Origin: a bacterium YEK0313
GTDB lineage: Bacteria; Pseudomonadota; Alphaproteobacteria; Rhizobiales; Phreatobacteraceae
Direction: 5' to 3'
Assembly (NCBI GenBank): GCA_000751295.2
Contig: CCMO02000002.1
Coordinates: 1,173,968-1,237,967 of the forward strand
DNA: 64,000 nt
Part shown: in pieces, positions 1 to 8,203 of the stretch
Numbering within the stretch: the first letter of the stretch is position 1
Layout of the letters: each line of letters opens with the position of its first letter
The notes under the pieces: generated by a model
Databases searched by the model: none
What the model was told of the DNA's origin: nothing
The model's input: only the letters and a program-made list of their open reading frames with translations
Made by a program: the position numbers and the translations under genes

Positions 1-468
1 GGAAGCGTCACTGCCGAGCAGTACGCGCAGGTAAACCGGCAGCAGCGCCATCTGCAGCAGCAGGAGCGCTGGGGTCGACGCCAGCAACAACCTGGCATCA
101 CCGCGCCCGAGATGCGTGAACGTCACGACATAGTCGACGCAAGGTGTCAGCAGCACGAAAAGCACTGCCAGCCGCAACATCGGCTCATCGGGGAGGAACT
201 GCACGAGCAGCGCAGTGAGCAACGGCATCACGACGAAGTTGGTGGCGAGCAGCGCGCCGAGGAAGCGGGTGTTGCGCAGCGCCGATCCGAGCTCCGCCAA
301 AGGCACCTGGAGGAAGGTGACAAACAGCATGAACGCCAGGGCTGGATTGATCCCAGCCTCGAGCGTCTCCGCGTTTGGCACACCGAAGCCGGCAAGCGCC
401 CCAACGGCGATTGCGACCAAATAGAACGCGACCTGCCGCTCCTCGAGGACCACCCGAACCTGCTCCAC
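1..468 (-). CDS. ACR3/SBF-type arsenic resistance-like permease, cut by window edge
   Basis: The N-terminal 156 residues are visible, and the 3' end lies beyond base 1. The start is GTG at 468, chosen because AAGGAG lies six bases upstream and no ATG fits the hydrophobic frame. The product is a string of membrane segments typical of the bile acid:sodium symporter/ACR3 fold, with the motif LLTPCVDYVVTFTHLGRGD resembling the conserved Pro-Cys segment of arsenite permeases. Known members export arsenite or take up organic anions; arsenite export is the better guess given the metal-resistance neighbours. Substrate cannot be settled from a partial sequence. Confidence 0.7.
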   Translation of the reverse strand, partial: MEQVRVVLEERQVAFYLVAIAVGALAGFGVPNAETLEAGINPALAFMLFVTFLQVPLAELGSALRNTRFLGALLATNFVVMPLLTALLVQFLPDEPMLRLAVLFVLLTPCVDYVVTFTHLGRGDARLLLASTPALLLLQMALLPVYLRVLLGSDAS

Positions 469-660
469 TCATGTCTCCTTTCTGGCTTCTTGCCGGCTCG
501 GTTCCGCTGACGCCTGATGTCACGCCCATGATACCACGTCGGCTCAGAAACCGCTCCTGCGTCGCCGGTCTCTTCCCCGCCCGATCCTGGCGGTGCCCTT
601 CGCTCGACCGGACGGCTTGGTAGGTCGCCCTCCAGAATGTTGCAGTCGGGGCCACAACCG

Positions 661-782
661 CGGACGCGGGATCTGACCACCATCGGCATCCGACGATGCT
701 ATCTGGTCTGGATGTGCGCGAGGCGCTGCTGACGAAAGTCGGCTATGGCCTCTGTCGTGCTGCCGAGCGCCAAGCTGCATGA
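661..782 (+). pseudogene. Decayed AbiEi-type N-terminal domain remnant
   Basis: A short stretch whose broken translation (RTRDLTTIGIRRCYL, a frame change, then EALLTKVGYGL ending RQAA) matches the intact 75-residue protein at 8204-8431 almost residue for residue. The reading frame shifts near 718-722, so no single open frame covers it. The rest of 469-909 holds no recognisable gene. It appears to be a relic of a second copy of the same small winged-helix-like gene. Confidence 0.6.
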
Positions 783-909
783 GGCGGCCCCCAAAACACA
801 TTCTTGGCGCACTTCACTATCACCGAGGTGTGGCCTCAGCGGGTCCGTTTCACGATAGGCCGCCACACATCCCGGCGAACTGTCACGTAATCCTCCTCGC
901 TACCGACTC

Positions 910-1713
910 TCAATGGGCCATGAACCAAGACATGTCAGTGCTCTTCAGCATTTCCCTGGTGACACCACCGAGCACCCGCTCGGTCAGGGGGCCATGGCTA
1001 TAGACACCGGCAACTATAAGGTTCGCTCCATCACGTTCTGCCTGACCGAGCAGATCGGCGCACACATCTCCCTCCGAGTGCGAGATGTGCCAATGGCGGG
1101 CCTCAACCTTGTGACGGCGCAGATGCGCTGCGACAGCGTCGAGCCGGTCTGCGGATACCTCGTCCCCAACACCGATTACAGCCACACTCTCGGCGCGCTC
1201 GAGTATGGGTAACGCGTCGTGCAAAGCGCGGCGGGCCTGCGAACAGTCCTTCCAAGCCACCAACACTTTTGGGAAGCGGCCGTTTGCCGACTGTATTCCG
1301 AGACGCAGAACAGGCGTGCCGGAGCGGAGAGCGAGGTCGGCCGGATCCGGCAAGACACAGGCGTCTCCCTCGGATGAGTCCGTAATGAGCAGATCGGCGG
1401 ATAAGAGATGGTCGCGCATAGCTCCGGCCGGCTCGCTGACTCCTGAGCACCACTCGACTTCATTCGGCTCGGTTCCAAACACCTTGTTGAAAGCGCTCCT
1501 GGTGGCTGCCAGAGCATCTTCCATCAACCGTGTTTGCTCCTGAGCAGAGAACGCGTTCGGAACCAGCACGTCTGTCACAGATGTTCTGGGCCAAGCATAA
1601 GAAACCACCGACAGCTTGGCGCCGAACTCTGAAGCTATCTCACGAGCGTGCTCAAGCGTTCGATATATTTCGCTTCGAGGGCATGCATCGACAACAATGT
1701 CGCGAAAGCTCAT
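910..1713 (-). CDS. Tandem-domain universal stress protein
   Basis: Encodes 267 residues starting MSFRDIVVDACP. ATG at 1713 is preferred over an upstream in-frame ATG at 1734 because AGGAG sits seven bases before it. Two UspA-like halves are visible. The second ends in GVYSHGPLTERVLGG, which resembles the nucleotide-binding G-x2-G-x9-G signature of the ATP-binding Usp class; the first half lacks a clear copy. Usp proteins are cytoplasmic stress proteins of ill-defined biochemical role. It lies downstream of the metal ATPase on the same strand, 136 bases away, suggesting shared stress induction. Confidence 0.85.
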   Translation of the reverse strand: MSFRDIVVDACPRSEIYRTLEHAREIASEFGAKLSVVSYAWPRTSVTDVLVPNAFSAQEQTRLMEDALAATRSAFNKVFGTEPNEVEWCSGVSEPAGAMRDHLLSADLLITDSSEGDACVLPDPADLALRSGTPVLRLGIQSANGRFPKVLVAWKDCSQARRALHDALPILERAESVAVIGVGDEVSADRLDAVAAHLRRHKVEARHWHISHSEGDVCADLLGQAERDGANLIVAGVYSHGPLTERVLGGVTREMLKSTDMSWFMAH

Positions 1714-1783
1714 GATATCACTCCTACTCTTCAAAACTGGCCGCAGCGCCGAGCCTGCATCTATATATTTGCACTTCTCTCCC

Positions 1784-1795
1784 GGATAGCTATCC
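1784..1795. promoter_or_regulatory. 12-bp palindrome between usp and the P1B-4 ATPase
   Basis: GGATAGCTATCC is a perfect dyad in the 136-base gap upstream of the universal stress gene. An A/T-rich TATATA tract lies downstream of it on the minus strand, where a -10 element would be expected. It may be an operator for the usp promoter; the regulator is unknown. Confidence 0.3.
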
Positions 1796-1849
1796 TCGCT
1801 GAGAGTTCACGGGGCTGCTCGGTAAAGTACAAGGCGCAGCTGGCCGTCA

Positions 1850-4318
1850 TTATCCGTTGTCGCGGTACGCGAGAAGTCTCAGAGCATTGAAGACGACGAG
1901 CAGCGTCGATCCCTCATGGACTGCGACCGCAGGGCCGATGCCGAGACCGAAGATAGTCGCCGGGACGAGCAGCGCCACCACGCCTAGGCTGACAAACACG
2001 TTCTGCAGGATCACCGAGCGGGTGGTGCGGCTCAGTCCGACCGCGAATGGCAGGTTGGCGAGATCGTCGGCCATCAGGGCGACGTCGGCGGTCTCCATCG
2101 CCACATCGGATCCGGCCGCGCCCATGACGATGCCGACCGTCGCATTGGCCATCGCCGGAGCGTCGTTGACGCCGTCGCCGACCATCGCGACCTTCTCCTC
2201 GGCGCGCAGCTTCTTGATCGCCTCGACTTTGTCCTCCGGCATCAGATCGCCCCAGGCCTCGTCGAGGCCGACTTCCCGCGCTATCGCCTCGGCGACCTTC
2301 TGGTGGTCGCCGGAGATCATGATCATCCGCCGGATCCCGAGCGCGTGCAGCCGCTCCAGCGCCGCTTTCGCGGCCGTGCGCGGCGTGTCCATCAGCCCGA
2401 TGGCACCAAGATCACGGTTGCCCTGGCGCACGACCATGGTGGTGCGCCCGCCCTCGCGCATTGACGCGATCGCGTCCTGTATGGGCGTGGAGAGCGGCCG
2501 AATACCCTCGACGCCGAACATCTCGGCCTTGCCGATAAGCACCTTGTTGCCGTCGACATTCGCGGCGACCCCGCGCCCGGTCAGGCTTTCGAGATCGCTG
2601 GCGTGCGGGACCGCGTCCTCGCCGAGGCGCTCGCGGCCGTCTCGCGCGATGGCGCGTGCGAGCGGATGGTCGCTCAAGCTCTCGACGGCGACCGCCACCG
2701 TCAGCAATTCCTTCTCCCCGATGCCAGGGGCGGGCACGACGTCGGTGATGCGAGGCTTTCCGGCCGTCAGCGTGCCGGTCTTATCGAAGGCGATGGCCGA
2801 GAGCGAGCCGAGATTCTCGAGCGGTCCGCCACCCTTCACCAACACGCCGCCGCGCGCCGCCCGCGCCACACCCGACAGCACGGCGCTCGGAGTCGCGATG
2901 GCGAGCGCGCACGGGCTGGCGGCGACGAGCACGGCCATGGCGCGATAGAAGCTGTCGCGGAACGGCTCGTCGATGACCACCCACGCGAAAAGCAGGAGCA
3001 CCGCCAGCGCCAACACGCTCGGGACGAAGAGGCGCTCGAATTTCTCGGTGAAGCGCTGGGTCGGCGACTTCTGCGTCTCGGCTTCGCTGACCATGCGCAC
3101 GACCTTGGCAAGCGCGCTGTCGGTGGATCTGCGTGTGACCTCGATTTCGATTGCGCCGCTGCCGTTGATGGTGCCGGCGAAGACGCGGTGGGCGGCTTCG
3201 ATCTTGTCCGGGTTTGCCCGGGCCGCCGCCGCGTCGGCGACCGCCTGCTTATCGGCGGGGATGCTCTCGCCAGTTACCGGCGCCTGGTTGATGCTGCTCT
3301 CGCCGGCCACCACGAAGCCGTCCGCGGGGAGCCGCGCGTCGGGCTTAACGACGACAACGTCGCCGATGGCGAGTTCTTCGACCGGTACTTCCCGCAAGTC
3401 TCCTCCGCGCCGGACGAGCGCCGTGCGGGGCGCGAGTTCTGCCAGCGCCTCGATCGCGCGCTTCGCCCGGCCCATCGCGTAATGTTCGAGGGCATGGCCG
3501 AGGCTGAACAGGAAAAGCAGGAGCGCGCCTTCCGCCCAGGCGCCAAGCGCGGCAGCGCCCGCCGCGGCGACCAGCATCAGGGTATCGATCTCGAAGCGCT
3601 TGAGGCGTAGATTGTCGATCGCCTCGCGCAGCGTAAAAGAGCCACCGAAGGCATAGGCGCCGAGATACAAGGCGAATGGCAGCCAGGCCGGCGCCGCAGG
3701 GAACCGCTCTATGAGGTAGCCGAAGGCGAGCAGCCCGCCGCAGGTCAGCGCGAAGATGAGTTCGGCGTTCGGCCCGAGCGGGCCGGCTTCATGATCGTGC
3801 CCGACCTCGCCCGCACCATGTTTCCCCGGCGGATGCGCATGCCCGGCATGCTCCTCGGCGCTGAGGCTCGGCTTCGCGGCGGTGCCGATCCGCATCCTGT
3901 CGAGCTCTCGGGCGAGCGACGCTTCCGAGGCAGCGGACCGATCGAATTCGACGCGCACGGTTCCGGCGGCGCTGGCTTCCGCCTCAAGGACGCCCGGCAG
4001 CGCGCGCAATTTTTCGGCGATGGTCCGCGCCCGCCGCTCGTGCGGAATGTCGAGCCGCCACGTCGCGTGTCCAAAACGCTCCGAAATGCCCGCGCCGGCG
4101 GCCGTGACCAGTTCGCGGATGCGCGGCAGCGGCAGGATCGCGGGGTCGAAATGAATGCAGAGCTGCGCCGCCTGACCGTCCTGCGCGGGAACAACATGTG
4201 CGTTTTCGACGCCCTCGCGCCCGCGCATTTCCGACATCAGCCTGTCGACACAGCGATCGGCGGTGTCGGTCACCTCCGGCAGCAGGATCGGGATGTCCAG
4301 GCGAAGTTTCTCAGTCAT
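1850..4318 (-). CDS. P1B-4-type heavy-metal-transporting ATPase (Co/Fe/Zn class)
   Basis: Encodes 822 residues from MTEKLRLDIPILLPE. The N-terminal region has HMA-like alpha/beta segments without CxxC, followed near residues 160-185 by a His-rich stretch (EEHAGHAHPPGKHGAGEVGHDHE region). The ATPase core is complete: VTGES actuator loop, DKTGT phosphorylation site (Asp about 512), SDHPLA, and GDGVNDAPAM. The membrane motif is SPC (about 468-470) rather than CPC, and the last helix carries HEGST. The SPC plus HEGxT pair defines the P1B-4 subgroup (CoaT, CtpD, PfeT), which exports Co2+, Fe2+ or Zn2+ from the cytosol. It is divergent from a CsoR-like repressor across 126 bases. Confidence 0.9.
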   Translation of the reverse strand: MTEKLRLDIPILLPEVTDTADRCVDRLMSEMRGREGVENAHVVPAQDGQAAQLCIHFDPAILPLPRIRELVTAAGAGISERFGHATWRLDIPHERRARTIAEKLRALPGVLEAEASAAGTVRVEFDRSAASEASLARELDRMRIGTAAKPSLSAEEHAGHAHPPGKHGAGEVGHDHEAGPLGPNAELIFALTCGGLLAFGYLIERFPAAPAWLPFALYLGAYAFGGSFTLREAIDNLRLKRFEIDTLMLVAAAGAAALGAWAEGALLLFLFSLGHALEHYAMGRAKRAIEALAELAPRTALVRRGGDLREVPVEELAIGDVVVVKPDARLPADGFVVAGESSINQAPVTGESIPADKQAVADAAAARANPDKIEAAHRVFAGTINGSGAIEIEVTRRSTDSALAKVVRMVSEAETQKSPTQRFTEKFERLFVPSVLALAVLLLFAWVVIDEPFRDSFYRAMAVLVAASPCALAIATPSAVLSGVARAARGGVLVKGGGPLENLGSLSAIAFDKTGTLTAGKPRITDVVPAPGIGEKELLTVAVAVESLSDHPLARAIARDGRERLGEDAVPHASDLESLTGRGVAANVDGNKVLIGKAEMFGVEGIRPLSTPIQDAIASMREGGRTTMVVRQGNRDLGAIGLMDTPRTAAKAALERLHALGIRRMIMISGDHQKVAEAIAREVGLDEAWGDLMPEDKVEAIKKLRAEEKVAMVGDGVNDAPAMANATVGIVMGAAGSDVAMETADVALMADDLANLPFAVGLSRTTRSVILQNVFVSLGVVALLVPATIFGLGIGPAVAVHEGSTLLVVFNALRLLAYRDNG

Positions 4319-4444
4319 TCTTTCTTTCTGTCCCTTTCGCTGGATAGAAGGCGTGTCGGAGCCAAGGTGCAAGAGGCCGCTTCGCGGTAGTCTCGGAAGT
4401 TCGGCTACTTGCAATATCCTCTCCAGGGGCATAGTATCCCAGAA

Positions 4445-4726
4445 ATGAACGAACTGCCACACCTCCACGAAACTCATCCCGAGATCGTCAAGCGACTGAA
4501 GCGGGCCGACGGCCATCTCAAGGGAATCATCGAGATGATCGAGACAGGCCGACCCTGCATCGAAATTGCGCAGCAGCTTCAGGCGGTCGAAAAGGCGATC
4601 GGGCAGGCGAAAAAGACACTGATCCAGGATCATCTCGATCATTGCCTCGAAGACGTCGTCGGTCCCCTGCCGCGGGATCAGCGCCGGTCGATTGACGATT
4701 TCAAGCTGATCACGAAGTACCTCTGA
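4445..4726 (+). CDS. CsoR/RcnR-family metal-responsive repressor (DUF156)
   Basis: Encodes 93 residues, all-helical, normal length for the family. ATG at 4445 gives the standard N-terminus MNELPHLHETHPEIV; an upstream ATG at 4409 would add untypical residues. The ligand pattern is Cys38, His63 and Cys67 (DHLDHC), matching the C-H-C Cu(I) triad of CsoR; RcnR has His at the last position. Extra His at 6, 8 and 11 are RcnR-like, so the metal is uncertain. It probably represses the divergent P1B-4 ATPase and the permease 14 bases downstream. The short G/C-tract dyad around 4411-4440 could be its operator. Confidence 0.88.
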   Translation: MNELPHLHETHPEIVKRLKRADGHLKGIIEMIETGRPCIEIAQQLQAVEKAIGQAKKTLIQDHLDHCLEDVVGPLPRDQRRSIDDFKLITKYL

Positions 4727-4740
4727 CGGATTCCTGCTTT

Positions 4741-5799
4741 GTGACCGAGGCTTTCTTTCTATCCATCGTGGCGACTGGGTTTGTCGTCGCGTTTGCTCAT
4801 GCCGCCATTCCGACCCACTGGCTGCCCTTCGTGCTGGCCGGTCGCGGGCAGCGCTGGAGCAAGACGAAGACACTCATGGTGGTGGCGCTATGCGGCTCAG
4901 GACATGTTCTCTTCACGACCGTTCTCGGCGCCTTGGTCGTCTGGCTGGGGATCGAGACGAGCAAATGGACCGGCAACGTCTTCCCCTGGATCGCCGGCGG
5001 CGCGCTGATCGTCTTCGGGCTCTACTACCTGGTCCAGCAGGCGCGCGGCGGCGGAAATGGCCATCACCATTTGGGCGCCGGCCACAGCCATGGCGCGCAT
5101 GGCCATGACCATGGGAGCCATGACAAAGGGGGGCACGATCATGCATCGGAGACGAAGCGGATCGACACCGGCCACGGCGTGCTACTGCTGCAAATCTTCG
5201 AAGACAGCGTCCAACCCAGGTTCCGGATGCGGACCGAAAGTGCCGCAGCGGCCCTGCCGCGCGCGGCGGCGCTGTCGCTCGAGACGTTGCGACCCGGCGG
5301 CTCCCGGCAGACCTTCTCCTTCGCCGAACATGCGGGATATCTGGAATCTCTCGAGGAAATTCCAGAGCCGCACGAATTCACCGCGAACCTCAGCCTGTCT
5401 CACGGCGATCACGCGCATCGCCATGAGGTTCAGTTCGAGACCCATCAACATGCGGCCTCCGCTGAGCCGGCGGCGACCCTAAAGAGCGATGGGCGCTCCT
5501 GCGGCATGGTCAAATCGGACGGGGCGGTCATCCTCGGGCTGTTCACGCTTCTGACGTTCTCGCCCTGCGAAGGATTCCTGCCTGTCTATCTGTCCGGCAT
5601 CACCTATGGCTGGATGGGTTTCGTCGTGCTGAGCGGGGTGCTCGCCCTCGCGACGATCGCTGGAATGGTCGTTTTCACTTGGTTGACGATGTCGGGAATG
5701 GAGCGCCTTCGCCTTGCATTCTTGGAGCGCTACGAAAGCGGCATCCTTGGCGCTCTGATCCTCTTCCTCGGAGTCGGCATCATCTTCCTCGGTTTCTAG
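4741..5799 (+). CDS. NicO/UreH-like metal permease with His-rich central loop
   Basis: Encodes 352 residues from GTG at 4741, immediately after the CsoR-like gene, so probably the same operon. Three N-terminal membrane helices (first carrying AHAAIPTHW) are followed by a long soluble insert (about residues 103-255) packed with His: NGHHHLGAGHSHGAHGHDHG and later HGDHAHRHE. Three more helices follow, with SPCEGFLPVYL in the first. This topology is that of nickel/cobalt exporters and UreH-like proteins. His-rich loops in the family bind Ni or Co. Export of a divalent metal is inferred, consistent with the P1B-4 ATPase next door. Confidence 0.75.
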   Translation: MTEAFFLSIVATGFVVAFAHAAIPTHWLPFVLAGRGQRWSKTKTLMVVALCGSGHVLFTTVLGALVVWLGIETSKWTGNVFPWIAGGALIVFGLYYLVQQARGGGNGHHHLGAGHSHGAHGHDHGSHDKGGHDHASETKRIDTGHGVLLLQIFEDSVQPRFRMRTESAAAALPRAAALSLETLRPGGSRQTFSFAEHAGYLESLEEIPEPHEFTANLSLSHGDHAHRHEVQFETHQHAASAEPAATLKSDGRSCGMVKSDGAVILGLFTLLTFSPCEGFLPVYLSGITYGWMGFVVLSGVLALATIAGMVVFTWLTMSGMERLRLAFLERYESGILGALILFLGVGIIFLGF

Positions 5800-5908
5800 T
5801 GAACTGGTGCAGCTTTGCGCGGGGGAGTATGGCAAAAGCGCGGCTCCGCACGAGAGCGCATAGCGCCGGTGTTGCGGGTAGCGACAGGCAAGAAACTTCG
5901 CCTCGCCC

Positions 5909-5939
5909 TTGAATCTCTAGTGGCTAGAGATCCTATCTA
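5909..5939 (+). promoter_or_regulatory. MerR-type promoter with 8-bp dyad operator
   Basis: The -35 TTGAAT (5909-5914) and -10 TATCTA (5934-5939) are separated by 19 bases. The spacer carries the dyad ATCTCTAG-TGG-CTAGAGAT. A 19-bp spacer with a central dyad is the hallmark of promoters twisted open by MerR-family activators such as ZntR, CadR and PbrR. It drives the zinc-ribbon gene at 5999 and probably the CDF exporter. No merR gene is adjacent; the nearest is at 13544. Confidence 0.75.
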
Positions 5940-5998
5940 TATCTGAAACGGGCTCGCGAACATTCTAGTTTGCGAAGCATCAACAACAGGAGACGAAG

Positions 5999-6352
5999 AT
6001 GGTGGACGTCGCAAACACGAGTTCCGAAGGCAAAGGTCATGGCCTCCTTTGCCCTGCCTGCAGGGTCGATCTGGTCATGAGCGAGCGACGGGGCATCGAG
6101 ATCGACTACTGTCCCAAGTGTAGGGGCGTCTGGCTGGATCGCGGCGAGCTCGACAAGATCATCGAGCGCAGCGCTAGCGAAGAGGTGCGGGGTGCGCAGG
6201 CGCAACCCTCTACGCCGCCGCCAGCGTCGCAGGGGCAGCCCTATCCGTCCCAGGGCTACTACGAGAGCGGTCATGGTTCAGGGCACGGCGGACATGGAAG
6301 TGGCCACGGTCGCGGGCGCAGGCGGTCGTTCCTTGGAGACCTCTTCGATTGA
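5999..6352 (+). CDS. Zinc-ribbon (zf-TFIIB) protein with Gly/His-rich tail
   Basis: Encodes 117 residues, ATG preceded by AGGAGA. Residues about 18-45 form a zinc ribbon, CPAC and CPKC with the family motif GVWLDRGELDKI. The C-terminal part is low complexity: Pro/Gln-rich, then repeats of Gly-His-Gly-Ser (GHGSGHGGHGSGHG), then a basic stretch RGRRRS. The zf-TFIIB family has no defined enzymatic role. The His repeats suggest metal binding. It lies directly behind a MerR-type promoter and 60 bases before a CDF exporter, which supports a metal-buffering role (inference). Confidence 0.8.
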   Translation: MVDVANTSSEGKGHGLLCPACRVDLVMSERRGIEIDYCPKCRGVWLDRGELDKIIERSASEEVRGAQAQPSTPPPASQGQPYPSQGYYESGHGSGHGGHGSGHGRGRRRSFLGDLFD

Positions 6353-6411
6353 CGAAATTTGCAGCGCCAAGTGCCGCCGCGTTGTGATCGCCGGATAACA
6401 AGAGATTGATC

Positions 6412-7329
6412 ATGGGCGCAGGACATTCACACGCGGCGGCAACTCCGTCCGGGTCGGCGGCGGGGCGTCACAAGAGCAGGCTTGTGGGGGCATTGGCTCT
6501 TACCACAAGTTTCATGGCGATCGAAGTCATCGGTGGCCTGTGGACGGGAAGCCTCGCGCTGCTCGCGGACGCGGCGCATATGCTGACCGACGCGGGCGGC
6601 TTGGCGCTGGCGCTGATCGCCATCCGTTTCGCCGAGCGCCCGGCGACGCCGCAGAGAACCTATGGCTATGTCCGCATGGAGGTTCTCTCGGCGCTGGCGA
6701 ACGCCGTCGTCCTCCTGCTATTGACGATCTACATCCTCTACGAGGCCTACCAACGATTCCTGAACCCGCCGGAGATTCTGGGCGGACCGATGCTGATCGT
6801 GGCGGTGATCGGCCTCGCAGTCAATCTGGTCAGCATGAGGCTGCTGTCGGCGGGATCGTCAGAAAGCCTCAATGTGAAGGGAGCGTACTTCGAGGTTCTG
6901 AGCGACATGCTGGGCTCGCTCGGCGTCATCGTCGCCGCGGGCGTCGTCATGCTCACCGGCTGGACCCTGGCCGATCCGATCATCGGCGCCGGAATCGGGC
7001 TCTTCATCGTGCCACGCACCTGGATACTGCTGAAGCAGGCGATCCACATCCTCATGGAGGGCACGCCGCCCGAAGTCGACATCGCGCTGCTGGAGCGGAA
7101 GCTCCTTTCCATTTCCGGCGTCACGGCGGTTCACGACCTACACGTCTGGACGATCACCTCCGGCATCGACGCCATGAGCTGCCACCTCGTCGTCGCGGAT
7201 ATGAGCCAGGCTCGGCAGACGCTTGTCAGCGCCCAGGAGGCGATGAAGGCCGGCTTCGGCCTGACGCACGCCACGATCCAGCTCGAGGACCAGAACTTGC
7301 GCGAGGCCGAGGGCGAGCTGAAGCTGTAG
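6412..7329 (+). CDS. CzcD-like cation diffusion facilitator
   Basis: Encodes 305 residues. ATG at 6412 gives MGAGHSHAAATPSG; an upstream in-frame TTG at 6406 is less likely. Six membrane helices precede a cytoplasmic ferredoxin-like domain (VTAVHDLHVWTITSG). Helix II has the metal site HMLTD within LLADAAHMLTDAGG. Helix V reads YFEVLSDMLGSLG, with Glu where CzcD and ZitB carry His, so the transport site would be His/Asp plus Glu/Asp. CDF proteins exchange Zn2+, Cd2+ or Co2+ for protons across the inner membrane. Probably cotranscribed with the zinc-ribbon gene from the 5909 promoter. Confidence 0.9.
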   Translation: MGAGHSHAAATPSGSAAGRHKSRLVGALALTTSFMAIEVIGGLWTGSLALLADAAHMLTDAGGLALALIAIRFAERPATPQRTYGYVRMEVLSALANAVVLLLLTIYILYEAYQRFLNPPEILGGPMLIVAVIGLAVNLVSMRLLSAGSSESLNVKGAYFEVLSDMLGSLGVIVAAGVVMLTGWTLADPIIGAGIGLFIVPRTWILLKQAIHILMEGTPPEVDIALLERKLLSISGVTAVHDLHVWTITSGIDAMSCHLVVADMSQARQTLVSAQEAMKAGFGLTHATIQLEDQNLREAEGELKL

Positions 7330-7397
7330 CGGTGGAGGGCAAGGCGATCGGACAGGGGGCCGGACGAACGCGATGGCGAGATGCCATTGCGGCTGGA

Positions 7398-7415
7398 CGT
7401 ACTTGAACGAGTACG
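7398..7415. promoter_or_regulatory. Inverted repeat upstream of the small membrane protein gene
   Basis: CGTACT and AGTACG form perfect 6-bp arms around TGAACG, 50 bases before the start codon at 7465. The overlapping TTGAAC could serve as a -35 element. A candidate operator/promoter with no identified regulator. Confidence 0.35.
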
Positions 7416-7464
7416 GGCTTGGTTTCTTGGAAATCTAGCCCCCGACCGAACAACGGAGATTGAG

Positions 7465-7926
7465 ATGGGAAAACATGGCCACCGTGACCGCGGGTATCGC
7501 GACAGTTTCGGCCACCGAGACGATCGCGACTCGAGGATGGCGGGTGGGCCGGTCGACTATGATGCGCGTCCGCGCCTGCCACGAAAACTACCAACGGCCG
7601 TCGTCCTTGTCGGGCTCGTGCTGTGGTCGCTGCTCGCCTGGGTCGGTTATGTCCTGGTCGATCCAATACTCGGCTGGGTTGCGTCCAGTGCCGGCCTCCT
7701 GGTTGACGGCGGGAAGGATATTGCAACCGCGACCGGTAGCAAGGAGGTCGGTGCCATCCTCGACAATCTCAACGTCAGCGGCTTTATGGGGCAGACCATC
7801 GCTTTGCTGCGCGTGGTGCTGAAGCCGGCCGTTGTCGCCGTCTGGGCGATCGGCGCGGTTGTCCTCCTCGCGGCCCCCTTGATCCTGTCGAAAATTGGCA
7901 GGCTGTTCGCCGGACATCGGCACTGA
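7465..7926 (+). CDS. Hypothetical two-helix membrane protein
   Basis: Encodes 153 residues. ATG at 7465 follows GGAG at seven bases; the longer frame from 7381 would add an implausible N-terminus. The first about 45 residues are polar and rich in His, Arg and Asp (GKHGHRDRGYRDSFGHRDDRD). Hydrophobic segments lie at about residues 48-68 and 115-140. The central part (GKDIATATGSKEVGAILDNL) is soluble. No family is recognised. It ends the CDF gene group but is separated by 135 bases containing an inverted repeat, so may have its own promoter. Confidence 0.7.
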   Translation: MGKHGHRDRGYRDSFGHRDDRDSRMAGGPVDYDARPRLPRKLPTAVVLVGLVLWSLLAWVGYVLVDPILGWVASSAGLLVDGGKDIATATGSKEVGAILDNLNVSGFMGQTIALLRVVLKPAVVAVWAIGAVVLLAAPLILSKIGRLFAGHRH

Positions 7927-8082
7927 TCGCGTCGGAAGAGGCCTGCGCCGCGACCATGCGTACCGATCGGACGACAGGAAACCGCCGAGCACCATCGAGA
8001 CTTCGATTCGAGGCTCGACCCGCGAATCCTCGTGGTCGCCACACTGATAGCCAGCCAGATCCGCAGTTCGGAGTGCCTTGGA

Positions 8083-8114
8083 ACGCTACGGCGCGCTATA
8101 GCGCGCCGTAGCGT
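8083..8114. repeat. 32-bp perfect palindrome
   Basis: A perfect palindrome with no spacer. The left half is ACGCTACGGCGCGCTA and the right half is its exact reverse complement, so the centre reads TATA. It lies in a 277-base gene-free stretch (7927-8203) before the AbiEi-type gene. It could be a high-affinity dimeric operator, a cruciform or the tip of a recombination site. No run of T follows, so it does not look like an intrinsic terminator. Confidence 0.8.
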
Positions 8115-8203
8115 AGAAAGGACGGTGGCTCGCCAGGGTCGACGAAGACGCGAACTACGAGTTCTCGATTTCCCTACTCCCAACTACGCCAAAACCGCCC
8201 AAG

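Noticed and set aside
112..1003. Several plus-strand frames over the permease and usp genes
   Set aside because: They are mirror frames of the real minus-strand genes, with Arg/Ala/Gln-rich translations typical of shadow frames.
6880..6930. Glu in place of His in helix V of the CDF exporter as a novel metal site
   Set aside because: I recall the same EVLSD pattern in other CzcD-like proteins of Proteobacteria, so it is probably a normal subgroup; kept as a note in the gene entry.
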